DNA of 9,628 nt from Burkholderiaceae bacterium (GTDB lineage Bacteria; Pseudomonadota; Gammaproteobacteria; Burkholderiales; Burkholderiaceae_C). Position numbers and translations under genes: made by a program. The notes under the pieces were generated by a model, which saw only the letters and a list, made by a program, of their open reading frames with translations, had not been told where the DNA came from and did not search any database. The stretch lies in the NCBI GenBank assembly GCA_023262645.1, contig JALRAA010000032.1:1-9628 (forward strand), read 5' to 3'. Shown here one piece after another: positions 1-6,407 of the stretch (its first letter is position 1; each line of letters opens with the position of its first letter).

Positions 1-126
1 ATAGTCAACCGCCCATTCCGGGCCGTGCACGTTACTGGCGTGCCAGTACAGGTGTTCTGACAACACCGTGCGCCCGGTCAACCCTTCCGCAATGTAGGGG
101 TTCGCGGCAATGCCCCGCCGCAGGTA
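1..126 (-). CDS. Fragment of an unidentified protein, open at both ends
   Basis: Read on the minus strand from 126 to 1, this stretch is one unbroken frame of 42 codons (starts YLRRGIAANPYIAEG, ends HGPEWAVDY). Most third codon positions are G or C (33 of 42), higher than in the genes to the right, which suggests real coding sequence of different origin. The segment LYWHASNVHGPEWA, at residues 26-39 of the fragment, loosely recalls the end of SleB/Hydrolase_2 cell-wall hydrolase domains, where an aromatic-His motif is followed by P-x-W. That is a weak resemblance by eye, not an assignment. The frame runs off the left edge of the window. On its other side it meets ilvC sequence at about 127/128, so no start codon can be given. 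Confidence 0.35.
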
Positions 127-127
127 G

Positions 128-514
128 GAAACATTGGTTGAAGCTGGTTATGCGCCTGAAATGGCGTATTTCGAATGTTTGCACGAACTCAAATTGATCG
201 TCGACTTGATTTACGAAGGCGGTATTTCCAACATGAACTATTCCATTTCTAATAATGCGGAATATGGTGAGTACGTGACGGGCCCCGAAGTGATCAACGA
301 GCAATCACGCGAAGCCATGCGCAATGCCTTGAAGCGTATTCAAACAGGCGAATATGCCAAGATGTTCATTCTTGAAGGACGCACCGGTTACCCAAGCATG
401 ACAGCGCGTCGTCGCTTGACAGCCGACCACTCCATCGAAAAAGTGGGTTCGCAACTGCGCGCCATGATGCCCTGGATTGCAAAGAACAAGCTGGTTGACC
501 AGTCTCGCAACTGA
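128..514 (+). CDS. ilvC: Ketol-acid reductoisomerase, C-terminal fragment (5' part missing)
   Basis: IlvC converts acetolactate or acetohydroxybutyrate to dihydroxy-acids with NADPH and Mg2+ in valine, leucine and isoleucine synthesis. The 128 codons from GAA at 128 to the TGA at 512-514 match the end of the class I (about 338-residue) enzyme. ETLVEAGYAPEMAYFECLHE opens the knotted C-terminal domain, and YEGGISNMNYSISN, AEYGEYVTGPEV and the ending MMPWIAKNKLVDQSRN are all typical of the family. About 210 residues are missing, namely the NADPH-binding Rossmann domain and the first metal ligands. An in-frame TAG lies at 125-127, just before the homology begins, and the only nearby start-like codon is a TTG at 134 with no ribosome site. 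As it stands it cannot make an active enzyme. It is either a broken gene or, more likely, an intact gene cut by a chimeric contig end. Its stop overlaps the psd start by one base. Confidence 0.9.
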   Translation, partial: ETLVEAGYAPEMAYFECLHELKLIVDLIYEGGISNMNYSISNNAEYGEYVTGPEVINEQSREAMRNALKRIQTGEYAKMFILEGRTGYPSMTARRRLTADHSIEKVGSQLRAMMPWIAKNKLVDQSRN

Positions 515-1161
515 TGAATTACCCGCATCCTATTTTGGCCAGGGAAGGCTGGCCCTTCATTGGGCTGGCTGCGTTGCTTTCGTTGGCAGTGACATGGCTT
601 TGGGGTTGGAAAGCAGCCCTTCCCGCCTATGTCATTTTGGTGTTCGTCATTCAGTTTTTTCGCGACCCCCCAAGAGCCATCCCCGCCCAAGACAATGCCG
701 TGCTGTCGCCTGCAGACGGTCGCATTGTCAAAATTGAAAAAGTTCGTGATCCATACGCAGACCGAGATGCATTGCTCATCAGTGTGTTCATGAACGTGTT
801 CAACGTCCACAGCAACCGTGCAAGTGTGACTGGCCGTGTGCGTGCGGTGCATTACTTTCCCGGTTTGTTTGTCAATGCGGATCTGGACAAAGCCTCGAGC
901 GAAAACGAGCGCAATGCTGTCATCATTGATACGCCAGTGGATGGGCAAAATCAGGTCGTTACCTTGGTGCAAGTGGCTGGGCTGATCGCCAGACGCATTC
1001 TTTGTTATGTCCATCCTGGAGATGCATTAGACAAAGGCCAGCGCTACGGCTTTATCCGTTTCGGTTCACGGGTAGATGTTTATTTGCCGTTGACAGCCGT
1101 GCCCTGCGTGGCCCCGGGAGATGTGGTGACAGCCACCACCACTGTATTGGCTACCCTTTGA
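514..1161 (+). CDS. psd: Phosphatidylserine decarboxylase proenzyme, short form
   Basis: Psd removes CO2 from phosphatidylserine to give phosphatidylethanolamine at the inner membrane. The 215-residue length fits the short PSD form common in Burkholderiales, rather than the roughly 300-residue E. coli form. Two hydrophobic segments (about residues 15-32 and 35-49) anchor the N-terminus. SPADGRI (65-71) supplies the conserved Asp68, and FNVHSNR (96-102) the conserved His99. RFGSRVDVY holds the self-cleavage site between Gly184 and Ser185; in this family the Ser becomes the pyruvoyl cofactor of the small alpha chain. The ATG at 514 overlaps the ilvC stop (TGATG), so translation is probably coupled. 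The next gene, pssA, makes its substrate. Confidence 0.95.
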   Translation: MNYPHPILAREGWPFIGLAALLSLAVTWLWGWKAALPAYVILVFVIQFFRDPPRAIPAQDNAVLSPADGRIVKIEKVRDPYADRDALLISVFMNVFNVHSNRASVTGRVRAVHYFPGLFVNADLDKASSENERNAVIIDTPVDGQNQVVTLVQVAGLIARRILCYVHPGDALDKGQRYGFIRFGSRVDVYLPLTAVPCVAPGDVVTATTTVLATL

Positions 1162-1166
1162 TTTAT

Positions 1167-1970
1167 ATGAGCGCCTTGGACCCCATCGAAACCCACGACG
1201 AAGCCCCTAGCCGTATGCGCAAGGGTATTTATGTTTTGCCCAATTTGTTCACCCTGGCTGCTTTGTTCGGTGGGTTTTATGCCATCGTGATGGCCATGAA
1301 TAACCAATACGAGTCTGCGGTGATCGGCGTGTTTGCTTCCATGGTGCTCGACAGTTTGGATGGCCGGGTGGCGCGCATGACAAATACCCAAACGGAATTT
1401 GGCGCACAAATGGATTCATTGGCTGACATGGTGTCTTTCGGCGCAGCGCCCGCTTTGATCACCTATGAATGGGTGCTCAAAGACTTGGGGCGTTGGGGTT
1501 GGTTTGCGGCTTTTGTTTATTGCGCTTGTGCAGCACTGCGTTTGGCCAGGTTCAATGTCAACACATCGGTCGTGGACAAACGGTTTTTCCAAGGCATGCC
1601 GTCTCCGGCGGCCGCTGCTTTCGTCATGGGTTTTGTCTGGTTGATCACCGTTTTAGAGATTGCCAGGGCCGACGTGGCATGGGTCTGTTTTGCCTTTTGT
1701 CTGTATGCCGGTTTGACCATGGTCAGCAATGTGCCTTTTTACAGTTTCAAAGATTTTCAAATGCGCAAGAGTGTCCCTTTTGCGGTCATCGTGTCCATTG
1801 CTTTGGTCATCGCTGTCATCAACATCCACCCGCCCATTGTTTTGTTTGCCCTTTTTCTGGCTTATGCACTCAGTGGTTATGTGGTGTATGCATGGCGGCG
1901 GACGAAAGGCTTGCCAACCAGTGTGATCAGCACATCAACCGATGAGCCAGACGAGAAAGGCCTTCACTGA
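1167..1970 (+). CDS. pssA: CDP-diacylglycerol--serine O-phosphatidyltransferase
   Basis: PssA joins serine to CDP-diacylglycerol, giving phosphatidylserine and CMP; the psd product just upstream then decarboxylates it. The CDP-alcohol phosphotransferase signature DG-x2-AR-x8-G-x3-D-x3-D is complete: DGRVAR at residues 65-70, Gly79, Asp83 and Asp87. About six to seven hydrophobic helices follow (for example near 27-43, 108-125, 148-165, 170-188, 202-219 and 222-241), which marks an integral membrane protein. I chose the ATG at 1167, five bases after the psd stop, giving 267 residues. The same frame stays open upstream to an ATG at 1002, but that would lie inside psd and add sequence foreign to the family. 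A TTG at 1158, overlapping the psd stop, is another possible start. No strong ribosome site is visible, so translation may depend on coupling to psd. Confidence 0.93.
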   Translation: MSALDPIETHDEAPSRMRKGIYVLPNLFTLAALFGGFYAIVMAMNNQYESAVIGVFASMVLDSLDGRVARMTNTQTEFGAQMDSLADMVSFGAAPALITYEWVLKDLGRWGWFAAFVYCACAALRLARFNVNTSVVDKRFFQGMPSPAAAAFVMGFVWLITVLEIARADVAWVCFAFCLYAGLTMVSNVPFYSFKDFQMRKSVPFAVIVSIALVIAVINIHPPIVLFALFLAYALSGYVVYAWRRTKGLPTSVISTSTDEPDEKGLH

Positions 1971-2010
1971 GAGCGGGAATCACCAAAAATATTTATGCTA
2001 CATTCGCGAA

Positions 2011-2064
2011 ATGACGAATTTGAACAAGCTACTGCGCAACGGCTTTCCCGGGCCCGATCGTTAA
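2011..2064 (+). CDS. Putative leucine leader peptide of the leuA attenuator
   Basis: A short frame encodes MTNLNKLLRNGFPGPDR, 17 residues, with Leu at codons 4, 7 and 8 (TTG, CTA, CTG); CTA is likely to be a rare codon here. It sits about 100 bases before leuA, and its last codons overlap the RNA strands that decide between antiterminator and terminator. This is the layout of classical amino-acid attenuation: a ribosome stalled on Leu codons at 2029-2034 leaves 2049-2055 free, while one that reaches the stop at 2062-2064 covers them. Against it, there is no clear ribosome site before the ATG. An overlapping frame (1995-2147, 50 codons) is also open, so the choice of frame is an inference from position and codon content. 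Confidence 0.5.
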   Translation: MTNLNKLLRNGFPGPDR

Positions 2065-2091
2065 CGCTTGATCGATTATTTCCAAGGCCCG
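2034..2091 (+). promoter_or_regulatory. Antiterminator and protector hairpins of the leuA leader
   Basis: Two alternative folds can be read. In the antiterminator, CGGGCC (2049-2054) pairs with GGCCCG (2086-2091), extended inside by CGATC (2055-2059) with GATCG (2070-2074). This uses up the left arm of the terminator. In the earlier protector hairpin, GCG (2034-2036) plus AACG (2038-2041) can pair with CGTT (2059-2062) plus CGC (2065-2067), enclosing the 2049-2055 strand. A ribosome stalled on the Leu codons would break the protector hairpin and let the antiterminator form. The pairings are seen in the sequence; the regulatory meaning is inferred from known attenuators. Confidence 0.55.
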
Positions 2092-2119
2092 TATGCACCT
2101 GCAGCGGGCCTTTTGTTTT
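2086..2119 (+). terminator. Rho-independent terminator / attenuator before leuA
   Basis: GGCCCG (2086-2091) pairs perfectly with CGGGCC (2105-2110). An inner TGC/GCA stem (2094-2096 with 2101-2103) closes an ACCT loop, and TTTTGTTTT (2111-2119) follows directly. This is a strong intrinsic terminator in the untranslated leader, 47 bases before the leuA ATG. It may also end the ilvC-psd-pssA transcript. Its left arm is shared with the antiterminator described for 2034-2091. Confidence 0.8.
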
Positions 2120-2166
2120 GGGGCCCATCAGGTCAAGCGGTGATTGAAAAAATCAGGAGTTGAAAC

Positions 2167-3705
2167 ATGACCGATAAATTGATTATTTTTGACACGACTT
2201 TGCGCGATGGCGAGCAGTCACCCGGCGCATCCATGACACGCGATGAGAAATTGCGCATTGCCAGACAACTCGAAAGACTGCGCGTAGATGTGATCGAAGC
2301 AGGGTTTGCGGCCAGTTCAGACGGCGATTTCCAAGCGGTCAAAGCCATTGCCAATGCCATCACCGAATCCACGGTTTGTTCACTTTCTCGCGCCAACGAC
2401 AGAGATATTTCTCGCGCGGCTGAGGCCCTCAAAGGCGCCAAGCGTTCACGTATTCACACTTTCATCGCTACCTCTGCGTTGCACATGGAAAAGAAGCTGC
2501 GTATGACGCCAGAACAGGTGTTTGAGCAGGCAAAGCAATCGGTTCGTTTTGCACGCAATTTGGTGGCGGATGTGGAATTCAGCCCGGAAGACGGCTATCG
2601 CAGCGATGTGGATTTTTTATGCCGCATTTTGGAGGCAGTCATTGACGAAGGCGCCACCACCATCAATGTTCCTGACACCGTCGGATATGCTGTGCCAGAG
2701 TTGTACGGCAACTTCATCAAAACATTGCGCGAGCGCATTCCCAATTCTGACAAAGCCATTTGGTCTGTGCATTGCCACAACGACTTGGGCATGGCTGTGG
2801 CGAATTCACTGGCGGGCGTGCAAATTGGTGGCGCACGTCAGGTGGAATGCACCATCAACGGTCTTGGAGAGCGTGCTGGCAACTGTTCCTTGGAAGAGAT
2901 TGTCATGGCCGTGAAAACGCGCAAAGATTATTTCGGTTTGACGTTGGGTATAGAAACACAACACATATTGGCGGCCAGCCGCATGGTCAGTCAGACCACC
3001 GGATTTGTGGTTCAACCCAACAAAGCGGTGGTGGGCGCCAATGCCTTTGCCCATGCCTCTGGTATTCACCAAGATGGTGTGTTGAAAGCGCGTGATACCT
3101 ACGAAATCATGCGTGCCGAAGATGTGGGTTGGAGTGCCAACAAAATTGTCTTGGGCAAGTTAAGCGGCAGAAATGCGTTCAAGCAACGCTTGCAGGAATT
3201 AGGCGTGGAGTTGGAGAGCGAAGCGGAAACCAACGCAGCATTTGCCCGGTTCAAAGAGCTGGCTGACCGCAAAAGCGAAATCTTTGACGAAGATATTTTG
3301 GCCTTGGTCAGCGAAGAAAGTGTTTCGCATGAAGACGATGTGTTTGGATTCGTGAAGCTCTCGCAGCACAGTGAGACCGGTGAGCAACCCCATGCGGCCA
3401 TTGTGTTCACGCACGATGGCAAAGAAGTCTCTTGTGAGTCTGCTGGCAATGGTCCTGTGGACGCATCGCTCAAGGCGATTGAAAAGCATGTGCAAAGCGG
3501 CGCTGAAATGGTGTTGTATTCCGTCAACGCCATTAGCGGATCTACCGAAAGCCAAGGCGAGGTCACTGTTCGGCTTCAAAACAACGGAAGAATCGTCAAC
3601 GGTGTGGGGTCTGATCCCGATATCGTCGTGGCATCAGCCAAGGCTTACTTGAGTGCGCTCAACAAATTGCAAAGCAAAGCGGAGAGAGTCGCGGCACAGG
3701 GATAG
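2167..3705 (+). CDS. leuA: 2-isopropylmalate synthase
   Basis: LeuA condenses acetyl-CoA with 2-oxoisovalerate to 2-isopropylmalate, the first committed step to leucine. The 512 residues are normal for the bacterial family. The N-terminal TIM barrel shows TTLRDGEQSPGASM (10-23), with the metal ligand Asp14. SVHCHNDLGMAVANS holds His202 and His204, and GLGERAGNCSLEE holds Asn239. HASGIHQDGVLK (296-307) belongs to the region after the barrel. The C-terminal part (about 385-505) is the regulatory domain that binds leucine as feedback inhibitor; GSDPDIVVASAKAYLSALNK is typical of it. An AGGAG ribosome site (2155-2159) lies seven bases before the ATG. The leader carries an apparent leucine attenuator, so the enzyme may be controlled by leucine both at transcription and by allostery. 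Confidence 0.97.
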   Translation: MTDKLIIFDTTLRDGEQSPGASMTRDEKLRIARQLERLRVDVIEAGFAASSDGDFQAVKAIANAITESTVCSLSRANDRDISRAAEALKGAKRSRIHTFIATSALHMEKKLRMTPEQVFEQAKQSVRFARNLVADVEFSPEDGYRSDVDFLCRILEAVIDEGATTINVPDTVGYAVPELYGNFIKTLRERIPNSDKAIWSVHCHNDLGMAVANSLAGVQIGGARQVECTINGLGERAGNCSLEEIVMAVKTRKDYFGLTLGIETQHILAASRMVSQTTGFVVQPNKAVVGANAFAHASGIHQDGVLKARDTYEIMRAEDVGWSANKIVLGKLSGRNAFKQRLQELGVELESEAETNAAFARFKELADRKSEIFDEDILALVSEESVSHEDDVFGFVKLSQHSETGEQPHAAIVFTHDGKEVSCESAGNGPVDASLKAIEKHVQSGAEMVLYSVNAISGSTESQGEVTVRLQNNGRIVNGVGSDPDIVVASAKAYLSALNKLQSKAERVAAQG

Positions 3706-3840
3706 CTCAAAAAGAATAATTTATTATTAATGACTGAATTGTTTGCTTGAGAAATGGGTCGCAAGTCTTTGATATTGCCAGTTTTTTCAAATGCACGTAC
3801 ACTCGACTCGATTTTGTCATTCACAGACAAGGAAATTCTT

Positions 3841-4812
3841 TTGAAAAATATCCGTTATTCCCTGATCGTTTCAGCGCTGGCCTTGGGCTTGGCGGGTTTT
3901 TCAAACGCTTCGTTGGCCCGTTTGCACACCGTTGGTGCAAAGAAGCAAACCGCTAAATCTGTATCCGTTCGCAAAAAATCCTCGCTCCGAGCCAAAGCCG
4001 TTCAACCCAAGCGTCCTTCATTTGGCGAAAAAGCCGGCTTGCATGCCCAGTCTGATGAGCTGTCTTTAAAGTCCAGCGTGGCTTATGTGATTGACCAAGA
4101 CACCCAAGAAGTGTTGTTCAGTAAAAACGACAACGCTGTTTTGCCGATCGCTTCCATCACAAAGCTGATGACAGGGGTAGTGATCCGTGAATCCAACCTG
4201 TCCATGGATGAACCCATCACCATTACCCAAGAAGACATCGATACAGAAAAAGGCAGCAGTTCACGTTTGCGGCCTGGCACTACATTAACCCGGGGTGAGC
4301 TGTTGCATTTGGCGCTGATGTCGAGCGAAAACAGGGCTGCCCATGCATTGGGGCGCACCTTTCCCACAGGCTTATCCAATTTCGTGGCGCAAATGAATAC
4401 CAAGGCCCAGCAGTTGGGCATGAAGGACACCAACTACGCCGAGCCGACTGGCCTCTCCAGCAAAAACCAATCCAGTGCCAAAGATTTGGCGACGTTGGTG
4501 GCCTATGCGGCCAACGATCCCACCCTGCGTGAATTAACCACGTCGGTAGGCACGGCGGTTGAAGTCGGTCGCAAAACCTTGAATTACAAATCCACCAATC
4601 GGTTGGTCAGCAACCCGCAATGGAATATTGACCTCCAAAAAACCGGCTATATCTCTGAAGCCGGTCAATGTTTGGTGATGCAAGCCAAAATCGCGGGTCG
4701 CAAATTGGTCATGGTGTTTTTGGATTCAGCCGGTAAATTCAGTCGCATCGCAGATGCTGAGCGTGTGCGTCGCTGGGTTGAGCTGAGGCATCCTGCGGGC
4801 TCTCAAACCTGA
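3841..4812 (+). CDS. pbpG: D-alanyl-D-alanine endopeptidase, PbpG (PBP7) type
   Basis: This is a periplasmic serine peptidase of the S11/low-molecular-mass penicillin-binding group, which cuts D,D-crosslinks in peptidoglycan. All three active-site motifs are present: SITK (Ser105, Lys108), SEN (Ser162, Asn164) and KTG (267-269). I place the start at the TTG at 3841, giving 323 residues. AAGGAA (3829-3834) lies at good spacing, and the protein then begins with a clean signal peptide (KNIRYS, hydrophobic residues 8-20, likely cleavage near ASLA). The frame is open back to an ATG at 3754, but those 29 extra residues would bury the signal peptide behind an unrelated stretch. Between the signal and the catalytic domain (about residues 34-60) lies a linker rich in Lys and Arg, with no acidic residue. 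The PbpG label rather than DacA rests on length and motif context. Confidence 0.88.
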   Translation: MKNIRYSLIVSALALGLAGFSNASLARLHTVGAKKQTAKSVSVRKKSSLRAKAVQPKRPSFGEKAGLHAQSDELSLKSSVAYVIDQDTQEVLFSKNDNAVLPIASITKLMTGVVIRESNLSMDEPITITQEDIDTEKGSSSRLRPGTTLTRGELLHLALMSSENRAAHALGRTFPTGLSNFVAQMNTKAQQLGMKDTNYAEPTGLSSKNQSSAKDLATLVAYAANDPTLRELTTSVGTAVEVGRKTLNYKSTNRLVSNPQWNIDLQKTGYISEAGQCLVMQAKIAGRKLVMVFLDSAGKFSRIADAERVRRWVELRHPAGSQT

Positions 4813-4831
4813 GAGACATTGCAGTCGGCAG

Positions 4832-4854
4832 GAGGCCATCGCCTCTTTGCTGTT
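4832..4854 (+). terminator. Probable terminator downstream of pbpG
   Basis: GAGGC (4832-4836), loop CATC, GCCTC (4841-4845), then TTTGCTGTTT. The stem can extend outward through a short GCA/TGC pairing. A second hairpin, CTCTCA-AACC-TGAGAG (4800-4815), spans the pbpG stop codon and lacks a T-run. The pair separates pbpG from the convergent IclR gene. No T-run is seen for the opposite direction. Confidence 0.5.
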
Positions 4855-5637
4855 TCAGTTGTAAGAGACAAAGCCCAGAGACATCGAGATGGACTTGGCA
4901 GTGGCTTGCAGTTTGGGTAACCATCCGTCATCAAGCCTATCGGCGGGTGCAGAAATAGACAAGCCTGCAACCAATTTCGCTTGGTCATCGTAAATTCCCG
5001 CAGCCATGCAACGAACCCCTAACTCCAGTTCTTCGTTGTCTCGGGCATATCCCCATTGCCTGACTTTTGCCAATTCTTTTTCCAGAGCGGGCAATTGCGT
5101 GATGCTGTTTTTGGTGTGACCCGACAGACCGGTTTTGGTGGCATAGGCGCGCACCCGGTTGGGTTCATCCGCTGCAAGAAACAGTTTTCCTACCGATGTT
5201 AGGTGCAGCGGTGCGCGCCCGCCGATGGCGCGAACCACTTGCATGCCAGAGCGCTCGCTGTAGGCTCGTTCGACGTAAACAATTTCATCGGCTTGTCGCA
5301 CACTTAAATTCACCGGTTGTTGTATCAATTGGTGCAACTCGCGCATCGGCAACAGAGCAGCGTCCCTGACATTGAGCCGCGCCTTCACCAAGTTACCCAA
5401 TTCAAGCAAACGCATACCCAATCGGTACTGACCCGCTTCAGGACGATCTACATACCGTCCAGCGACCAAGTCGTTGAGAATGCGATGCGTCGTTGAAGGA
5501 TGCAGTTGGGTTTTTTCGCTGATTTCTTTGAGTGTGGCGGCACCATCCTTGGCGGCCAGCACATCCATCAAAGTAAACATCCGCTCGAGCACCTGAATCG
5601 AGGGAGAAGTAGCCAAATCACTGTCTTTTTTTCGCAT
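4855..5637 (-). CDS. IclR-family transcriptional regulator
   Basis: At 260 residues this has the full IclR layout. A winged helix-turn-helix occupies about residues 12-75, with LKEISEKTQLHPSTTHRILN (36-55) as the DNA-binding helices and YRLGMRLLELG (71-81) as the wing and linker. A GAF-like effector-binding domain runs to about 250 and includes the family hallmark APLHLTSVGKLFLA (142-155) and GVRCMAAGIYDD (207-218), near the effector pocket. IclR proteins usually control catabolic operons for small organic acids or aromatics. This one has no divergent metabolic operon beside it. It starts 17 bases after the bpt stop on the same strand, so it is probably the last gene of the aat-bpt transcript. 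No Shine-Dalgarno sequence is visible before the ATG at 5637. Effector and targets cannot be told from the sequence. Confidence 0.9.
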   Translation of the reverse strand: MRKKDSDLATSPSIQVLERMFTLMDVLAAKDGAATLKEISEKTQLHPSTTHRILNDLVAGRYVDRPEAGQYRLGMRLLELGNLVKARLNVRDAALLPMRELHQLIQQPVNLSVRQADEIVYVERAYSERSGMQVVRAIGGRAPLHLTSVGKLFLAADEPNRVRAYATKTGLSGHTKNSITQLPALEKELAKVRQWGYARDNEELELGVRCMAAGIYDDQAKLVAGLSISAPADRLDDGWLPKLQATAKSISMSLGFVSYN

Positions 5638-5654
5638 TGCGGGATTTTAGGCGC

Positions 5655-6407
5655 TCAAGCGTTGGACCAAACCCCATCGACCAGCAACTGGTGCGGTTGA
5701 AACAAAGCTTTGTAGTCCATTTTGGGGCTTTCTTCTATCCAATAGCCCATATAGAGGTAGTGGAGTCCCAGCAGTCGAGATTGTTCTATTTGCCAAAGAA
5801 TGCAAAAGGTACCTAGACCAGCGCTTTCTTGCGGATCAAAAAATGTGTAAACCGCTGATATGCCGTCATTGAGTACATCCAATATAGACACCATGAGCAA
5901 TTTGCCGGGCTTGTCTGGCTCTGTGGACGGACTGCGAAATTCCACCAACCGCGAATTGACCCGACTTTGCAACAGGAACTGGGTGTATTGCTCCACACTG
6001 TCTTGGTCCATGCCGCCGCCAGAATGCCTGCCGGTTTGGTACTTCAAATACAGGTCGTAGTGTTCTGGCGTGTAAGCCAAATGCGATATCCGTACCTCCA
6101 AATGGCTGTGCCGTTTCAGAGTGCGTTTTTGGCTGCGATTGGGCAAAAAGCGGTCCACATCAACCCGCAGTGGCACGCAAGCCCGGCAACCATCGCAATA
6201 AGGTCTGTAGGTGAACAGACCACTTCGGCGAAATCCTTTGGCGACCAATTCAGAGTAGGTGTCGTTGTGGATGAGATGGCTGGGGGTTGCCACTTGTGAG
6301 CGGGCTTGCCGGTCATCCAAATAGCTGCACGGGTAAGGCGCCGTGGCGTAAAACTGCAAGGATTGAAGCGGTAAATCTTTGAGATGCGTCACGTTCAGGT
6401 CAGTCAA
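5655..6407 (-). CDS. bpt: Leucyl/aspartyl-tRNA--protein transferase (arginyltransferase family)
   Basis: Bpt, the bacterial relative of eukaryotic ATE1, moves leucine from Leu-tRNA to proteins with N-terminal Asp or Glu, making N-degrons for ClpS. The N-terminal domain shows QFYATAPYPCSYL (18-30) and YRPYCDGCRACVPLRV (67-82), with the conserved cysteines 27, 71, 74 and 77. The C-terminal GNAT-like part ends in YLYMGYWIEESPKMDYKALF (217-236), the family signature. The frame opens with TTG at 6407, overlapping the end of aat by eight bases (250 residues). A GTG at 6392 would give 245 residues beginning THLKDLPLQ, which looks closer to relatives, and would lie seven bases after the aat stop. Neither start has an AUG, and the choice is open. 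Leucyl rather than arginyl specificity is family knowledge, not shown by the sequence. Confidence 0.93.
   Translation of the reverse strand: MTDLNVTHLKDLPLQSLQFYATAPYPCSYLDDRQARSQVATPSHLIHNDTYSELVAKGFRRSGLFTYRPYCDGCRACVPLRVDVDRFLPNRSQKRTLKRHSHLEVRISHLAYTPEHYDLYLKYQTGRHSGGGMDQDSVEQYTQFLLQSRVNSRLVEFRSPSTEPDKPGKLLMVSILDVLNDGISAVYTFFDPQESAGLGTFCILWQIEQSRLLGLHYLYMGYWIEESPKMDYKALFQPHQLLVDGVWSNA

Noticed and set aside
388..1014. Long minus-strand open frame (208 codons) opposite ilvC and psd
   Set aside because: It is antisense to two genes with clear family motifs, and its translation shows no recognisable protein features.
1002..1166. In-frame extension of pssA upstream to an ATG at 1002
   Set aside because: It lies entirely inside psd, and its translation is the shifted reading of psd; the family N-terminus fits the ATG at 1167.
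1469..1945. Plus-strand frame of 158 codons within pssA
   Set aside because: It is a shifted frame of a membrane protein gene; the Cys, His and Phe richness is what shifted U-rich codons give.
1995..2147. Open frame of 50 codons overlapping the leuA leader peptide (starts MLHSRNDEFEQ)
   Set aside because: It runs through the terminator hairpin, its composition is arginine-rich and unlike a known family, and the 17-codon frame fits the attenuator geometry better. It is not fully excluded.
3712..3735. AT-rich inverted repeat AATAA-TTTA-TTATT after leuA as a terminator
   Set aside because: The stem is only five A/T pairs with no G/C content and no clean T-run, so it is too weak to call.
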